Positions 61,042 to 64,000 of a stretch of 64,000 nucleotides of DNA are shown piece by piece; position 1 is the stretch's first letter, and each line of letters opens with the position of its first letter. This DNA comes from Pseudomonas sp. GM21 (GTDB lineage: Bacteria; Pseudomonadota; Gammaproteobacteria; Pseudomonadales; Pseudomonadaceae): contig NZ_AKJS01000066.1 of assembly GCF_000282215.1 (NCBI RefSeq), positions 40,416-104,415 on the forward strand, in the 5' to 3' direction. The position numbers were made by a program, and so were the translations under genes. Below the pieces are notes generated by a model. That model was not told the DNA's origin. It was given only the letters and a program-made list of their open reading frames with translations, and did not search any database.

Positions 61042-61866
61042 ATGGAACTTGATCTCTGGACTCAGAGCCTCGTCACCGCAATGACTGCGTTATGGACCAA
61101 GGTTGCGAACTTCATTCCGAACCTGTTTGGCGCACTGGTTGTGCTGCTGTTGGGTTTTGTCGTGGCGAAACTTTTGGACACTTTGTTGTCCAAGCTGCTC
61201 GCCAAGCTGGGGCTCGATCGCCTGATGGGCGGCACCGGTCTGACCAAATTGCTGTCCCGCGCCGGGCTTCAGGTACCGATCTCGACCTTGATCGGAAAAA
61301 TCGTCTATTGGTTCGTTCTGCTAATTTTTCTGGTTTCTGCCGCAGAATCCCTTGGACTTGAGCGAGTTTCAGCTACGCTAGATATGTTAGCTCTGTATTT
61401 GCCGAAAGTATTCGGCGCGGCGCTGGTGTTGCTGGTGGGTGTTTTGCTGGCACAACTGGCCAATGGATTGGTACGCGGGGCGGCAGAAGGCGTAGGACTG
61501 GACTACGCTTCAGGATTGGGACGAATTGCTCAGGGGCTGGTGATTATCATCAGCATTTCGGTTGCGATCAGCCAGTTGGAGGTCAAGACTGACCTTCTGA
61601 ACCATGTAATTGTTATCGTTTTGATTACCGTTGGTCTGGCAGTTGCACTGGCCATGGGGTTGGGAAGCCGGGAAATTGCCGGTCAGATTCTTGCGGGAAT
61701 CTATGTGCGTGAGCTATATGAGGTTGGGCAACAAGTGCGTGTTGGTGAGGTTGAGGGGCAGATAGAAGAGATCGGCACGGTTAAAACTACATTGCTGACC
61801 GATGAGGGTGAGCTAGTCTCTCTCTCAAATCGGATTCTCCTGGAGCAGCATGTGAGTAGCCGCTAA
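61042..61866 (+). CDS. cmpX: CmpX, mechanosensitive-channel-like membrane protein
   Basis: A 274-residue inner-membrane protein with five or more helices and a C-terminal MscS-like beta domain. The pore-lining-like segment GLAVALAMGLGSREIAGQILAG, followed by RVGEVEGQIEEIGTVKTTL, is characteristic of small-conductance mechanosensitive channels. In Pseudomonas, CmpX is linked to envelope stress and SigX activity. ATG 61042 comes straight after crfX. Confidence 0.9.
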   Translation: MELDLWTQSLVTAMTALWTKVANFIPNLFGALVVLLLGFVVAKLLDTLLSKLLAKLGLDRLMGGTGLTKLLSRAGLQVPISTLIGKIVYWFVLLIFLVSAAESLGLERVSATLDMLALYLPKVFGAALVLLVGVLLAQLANGLVRGAAEGVGLDYASGLGRIAQGLVIIISISVAISQLEVKTDLLNHVIVIVLITVGLAVALAMGLGSREIAGQILAGIYVRELYEVGQQVRVGEVEGQIEEIGTVKTTLLTDEGELVSLSNRILLEQHVSSR

Positions 61867-61890
61867 CCCGGCAAACCCTGCTAACGTATG

Positions 61891-61922
61891 CCGCCGCAAA
61901 ATGCCCTGAAAGGGCGCGGCGG
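61891..61922 (+). promoter_or_regulatory. Hairpin between cmpX and sigX
   Basis: An outer 7-bp stem CCGCCGC/GCGGCGG with an inner GCCCT/AGGGC pair. No T-run follows, so it is more likely a transcript-shaping or promoter-proximal structure than a terminator. sigX begins 31 bases later. Confidence 0.45.
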
Positions 61923-61952
61923 ACATTGACCTGACTGTCGGCCCGACTTGTT

Positions 61953-62543
61953 TTGAATAAAGCTCAATCGCTCTCCACGCGCTACGACCCCCGCGAGCTC
62001 TCTGATGAGGAGTTGGTCGCGCGCTCGCATACCGAGCTGTTTCACGTAACGCGCGCTTATGAAGAATTGATGCGGCGTTACCAGCGAACATTATTTAACG
62101 TCTGTGCCCGATACCTTGGGAACGATCGTGACGCAGACGATGTCTGTCAGGAAGTGATGCTGAAGGTGTTGTATGGCTTGAAGAACTTTGAGGGGAAATC
62201 AAAGTTCAAGACGTGGCTATACAGCATCACGTATAACGAATGCATCACACAGTATCGAAAGGAACGGCGAAAGCGTCGCTTGATGGACGCTTTGAGTCTG
62301 GACCCCCTCGAGGAAGCATCTGAGGAAAAGATGCCGAAACCTGAGGATAAGGGTGGACTGGATCGCTGGCTTGTGTATGTAAATCCGATTGACCGTGAAA
62401 TTTTGGTGCTACGATTTGTCGCAGAGCTGGAATTTCAGGAGATCGCGGATATTATGCATATGGGATTGAGTGCAACAAAAATGCGGTACAAACGCGCTCT
62501 TGATAAATTGCGTGAGAAATTTGCAGGCAGTGCTGAAACTTAG
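61953..62543 (+). CDS. sigX: ECF sigma factor SigX
   Basis: A 196-residue extracytoplasmic-function sigma factor that directs RNA polymerase to oprF and envelope/fatty-acid genes. Region 2 (YQRTLFNVCARYLGNDRDADDVCQEVMLK with TWLYSITYNECITQYRK) and region 4 (LRFVAELEFQEIADIMHMGLSATKMRYKRAL) are complete. There is no anti-sigma gene next to it, as expected for SigX. The start is TTG 61953, since the family N-terminus (MNKAQ) matches there and no ATG is available; the ribosome site is poor. Confidence 0.95.
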   Translation: MNKAQSLSTRYDPRELSDEELVARSHTELFHVTRAYEELMRRYQRTLFNVCARYLGNDRDADDVCQEVMLKVLYGLKNFEGKSKFKTWLYSITYNECITQYRKERRKRRLMDALSLDPLEEASEEKMPKPEDKGGLDRWLVYVNPIDREILVLRFVAELEFQEIADIMHMGLSATKMRYKRALDKLREKFAGSAET

Positions 62544-62569
62544 TTCAGCGCAAATATCTCTTACGTGTA

Positions 62570-62591
62570 GGCTAGTTCTGATAGACTAGCC
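62570..62591 (+). promoter_or_regulatory. Inverted repeat in the oprF leader region
   Basis: GGCTAGT and ACTAGCC (7-bp arms, 8-nt spacer) lie between sigX and oprF. This is the region where the SigX-dependent and other oprF promoters should be. A second pair GTCCC/GGGAC follows at about 62600-62615. The element may end the sigX transcript or act at the oprF promoter. Confidence 0.45.
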
Positions 62592-62650
62592 GCCGAGTTG
62601 TCCCCCGGTTTGAGGGACTGCTTTACAATCACCAGATGGGGATTTAACGG

Positions 62651-63691
62651 ATGAAACTGAAAAACACCTTGGGCTTGGCCATTGGTACTCTTATTGCCGC
62701 TACTTCTTTCGGCGTTCTGGCACAAGGCCAAGGCGCTTTTGAAGGCGAGCTTAACTACGGGAAAAAGTACAACGACAGCGTTGACAACGTTCAAGATGGT
62801 TACACTCCTGGCGCCTCCATCGGTTACTTCTTGACCGACGATACATCGTTGAACTTCACCTACAACGCTGAAGACTACACTCGTTCGGAAAACAACACTG
62901 GCAATCAGAAAATCGAAGGCGACAGCTTCGGTCTGAACGCTCAATACCACTTCAACAACGCTGGCGACGCTCTGCGTCCTTACGTGCTGGGTGGCGTTAA
63001 ACACGGCAGCATGACCAACGTAAAAGCTGATGGCCACAGCGGTCGTGACCAGTCAACCTTCCTGACTGCAGGCGCTGGCGTTAAGTGGTACTTCGTGGAA
63101 AACGTCTACGCTCGTGCTGGCGTAGAAGCTGACTACAAACTGGACAACGGCCGTTTTGACTACATTCCGTCCATCGGTCTGGGTGTGAACTTCGGCGGTG
63201 GTAACAAGCCTGCTCCGGTTGTTGCTCCAGAAGTTTGCTCCGACAGCGACAACGATGGCGTGTGCGACAACGTTGACAAGTGCCCAGACACCCCAGCCAA
63301 CGTAACTGTTGACGCTGATGGCTGCCCGGCAGTTGCTGAAGTTGTTCGTGTTGAACTGGACGTGAAATTCGACTTCGACAAGTCGGTAGTCAAGCCAGAC
63401 AGCTACGCTGACATCAAGAACCTGGCTGATTTCATGAAGCAGTACCCAGCCACCTCCACTACTGTTGAAGGTCACACTGACTCCGTCGGTCCTGACGCTT
63501 ACAACCAGAAACTGTCCGAGCGTCGTGCAAACGCCGTTAAGCAAGTTCTGACCAACCAGTACGGTGTTGAAGGCTCGCGCGTTGAGTCTGTTGGTTACGG
63601 CGAATCCAAGCCAGTTGCTAGCAACGATACCGCTGAAGGCCGTGCTGTAAACCGTCGCGTAGAAGCGCAGGTTGAAGCTAACGCTAAGTAA
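62651..63691 (+). CDS. oprF: Major outer-membrane porin and peptidoglycan-binding protein OprF
   Basis: A 346-residue OmpA-type protein: signal peptide (1-24, cut after VLA), an eight-stranded N-terminal barrel, a linker with DSDNDGVCDNVDKCPD carrying the calcium-like repeats and cysteine pair, and a C-terminal OmpA domain (SYADIKNLADFMKQYP, NQKLSERRANAVKQ) that binds peptidoglycan. It gives the outer membrane structure and slow porin activity. sigX is directly upstream. Codon use is strongly biased to optimal codons, as expected for a highly expressed gene. It ends at a strong terminator. Confidence 0.97.
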   Translation: MKLKNTLGLAIGTLIAATSFGVLAQGQGAFEGELNYGKKYNDSVDNVQDGYTPGASIGYFLTDDTSLNFTYNAEDYTRSENNTGNQKIEGDSFGLNAQYHFNNAGDALRPYVLGGVKHGSMTNVKADGHSGRDQSTFLTAGAGVKWYFVENVYARAGVEADYKLDNGRFDYIPSIGLGVNFGGGNKPAPVVAPEVCSDSDNDGVCDNVDKCPDTPANVTVDADGCPAVAEVVRVELDVKFDFDKSVVKPDSYADIKNLADFMKQYPATSTTVEGHTDSVGPDAYNQKLSERRANAVKQVLTNQYGVEGSRVESVGYGESKPVASNDTAEGRAVNRRVEAQVEANAK

Positions 63692-63707
63692 TTAGCGCGC
63701 CGCTCTG

Positions 63708-63738
63708 AGAAAAGCCCGGCTTAAGCCGGGCTTTTCTT
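63708..63738 (+). terminator. Terminator after oprF
   Basis: A 13-bp stem AGAAAAGCCCGGC/GCCGGGCTTTTCT closing a TTAA loop, followed by TTG. It is strong and bidirectional, so it also serves the leftward gene. Confidence 0.92.
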
Positions 63739-63776
63739 TGTCTGCGATTTGGTGAAATGGAGTGATGCATGCAGCT

Positions 63777-64000
63777 TTACGCTGAGTGATCCGCCGTCAA
63801 CGCAGGCAAGTCGTGCTCCCACAGAGATCGAGTTGCACAGGCTGCGACCGCGCCGATCACCAGGATTGCCGGGCTTTTCAACTCGAAAGCACAGGCATCT
63901 TCTTCCATCGCCATCAGGCTGCTCCGACATTCCCGTTGATGCGGCAACGATGCATTTTCAATCATCGCCACCGGCGTATCGGCTGGCATTGCGCCCGCCA
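63777..64000 (-). CDS. cobA: Uroporphyrinogen-III C-methyltransferase, C-terminal end
   Basis: The minus strand encodes the end of a SUMT: PADTPVAMIENASLPHQREC followed by SPAILVIGAV, matching the C-terminus of the siroheme/cobalamin methyltransferase usually found downstream of oprF in Pseudomonas. The rest lies beyond the window. The last residues (SLWEHDLPALTADHSA) are encoded by sequence resembling a REP (GTGCTCCCACAG at about 63811-63822), so the tail seems to have been extended by a repeat insertion. Convergent with oprF. Confidence 0.75.
   Translation of the reverse strand, partial: AGAMPADTPVAMIENASLPHQRECRSSLMAMEEDACAFELKSPAILVIGAVAACATRSLWEHDLPALTADHSA

Noticed and set aside
1..64000. 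CRISPR arrays, insertion sequences, prophage structural genes and secretion-system clusters
   Set aside because: The repeats seen are REP or other palindromic elements, not regularly spaced direct repeats, and no transposase, integrase, capsid or secretion ATPase was recognised.

Overview
The window comes from a Pseudomonas of the P. fluorescens group. The strongest evidence is the crfX-cmpX-sigX-oprF block at the right end, the prpB-prpC-acnD-prpF 2-methylcitrate cluster with its GntR regulator, the Pseudomonas-restricted DUF3509 gene, ThrH, and many copies of the fluorescent-pseudomonad REP palindrome (core GTGGGAGCGAGCCTGCTCGC). Most of the sequence is high-GC core chromosome. The stretch from about 26.4 to 33.5 kb is visibly more AT-rich and carries accessory genes.

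Layout. 0-8.2 kb: a leftward run (glutaredoxin-like protein, folE, Smr-domain protein, small membrane protein, cysteine hydrolase), then prmB, an alpha/beta hydrolase, aroC and an MFS transporter. 8.2-8.9 kb: remains of a methionine-salvage operon. Only the last codons of mtnB survive, and the neighbouring mtnD is open but has lost two of its four metal ligands. 9.5-18.6 kb: acyl-CoA synthetase, ankyrin and other small proteins, a likely leftward small RNA, the ATP-grasp/alpha-E/transglutaminase operon and a cytochrome c. 18.9-26.0 kb: a beta-oxidation pair (thiolase plus FadJ-like enzyme) behind a TetR-like palindrome, a class-I amidotransferase, a CorA transporter, an acyltransferase and a crotonase.

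26.3-38 kb, accessory: tRNA-Ser(GGA), a small membrane protein, a YopT/AvrPphB-like cysteine protease candidate, a decayed beta-lactamase-family hydrolase running in frame into a YbjQ gene, a cluster of tiny exported glycine-zipper and acidic proteins, and a 1617-residue Rhs protein. The Rhs tail looks like the A subunit of cholera/heat-labile enterotoxin, and two related putative immunity genes follow it. 38-47 kb: HAD phosphatase, SDR/LysR divergent pair, cysH, thrH, pabB between two copies of a 105-bp repeat, and an ATP-grasp/7TM-transglutaminase/retropepsin operon. 47-58 kb: GntR-prpBC-acnD-prpF (propionate catabolism), then the divergent PpsR/PpsA pair that makes phosphoenolpyruvate from the pyruvate this pathway yields. 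58-64 kb: alpha/beta hydrolase, rraA, ZntB-like transporter, crfX-cmpX-sigX-oprF (envelope stress and major porin) and the end of a uroporphyrinogen methyltransferase gene.

The least explained items are the YopT-like protease, the enterotoxin-like Rhs tail with duplicated immunity, the exported small-protein cluster, the degraded mtnB/mtnD locus, and a hairpin that would mask a ribosome binding site at 12.7 kb. No integrase, transposase, CRISPR array or complete secretion system was found.
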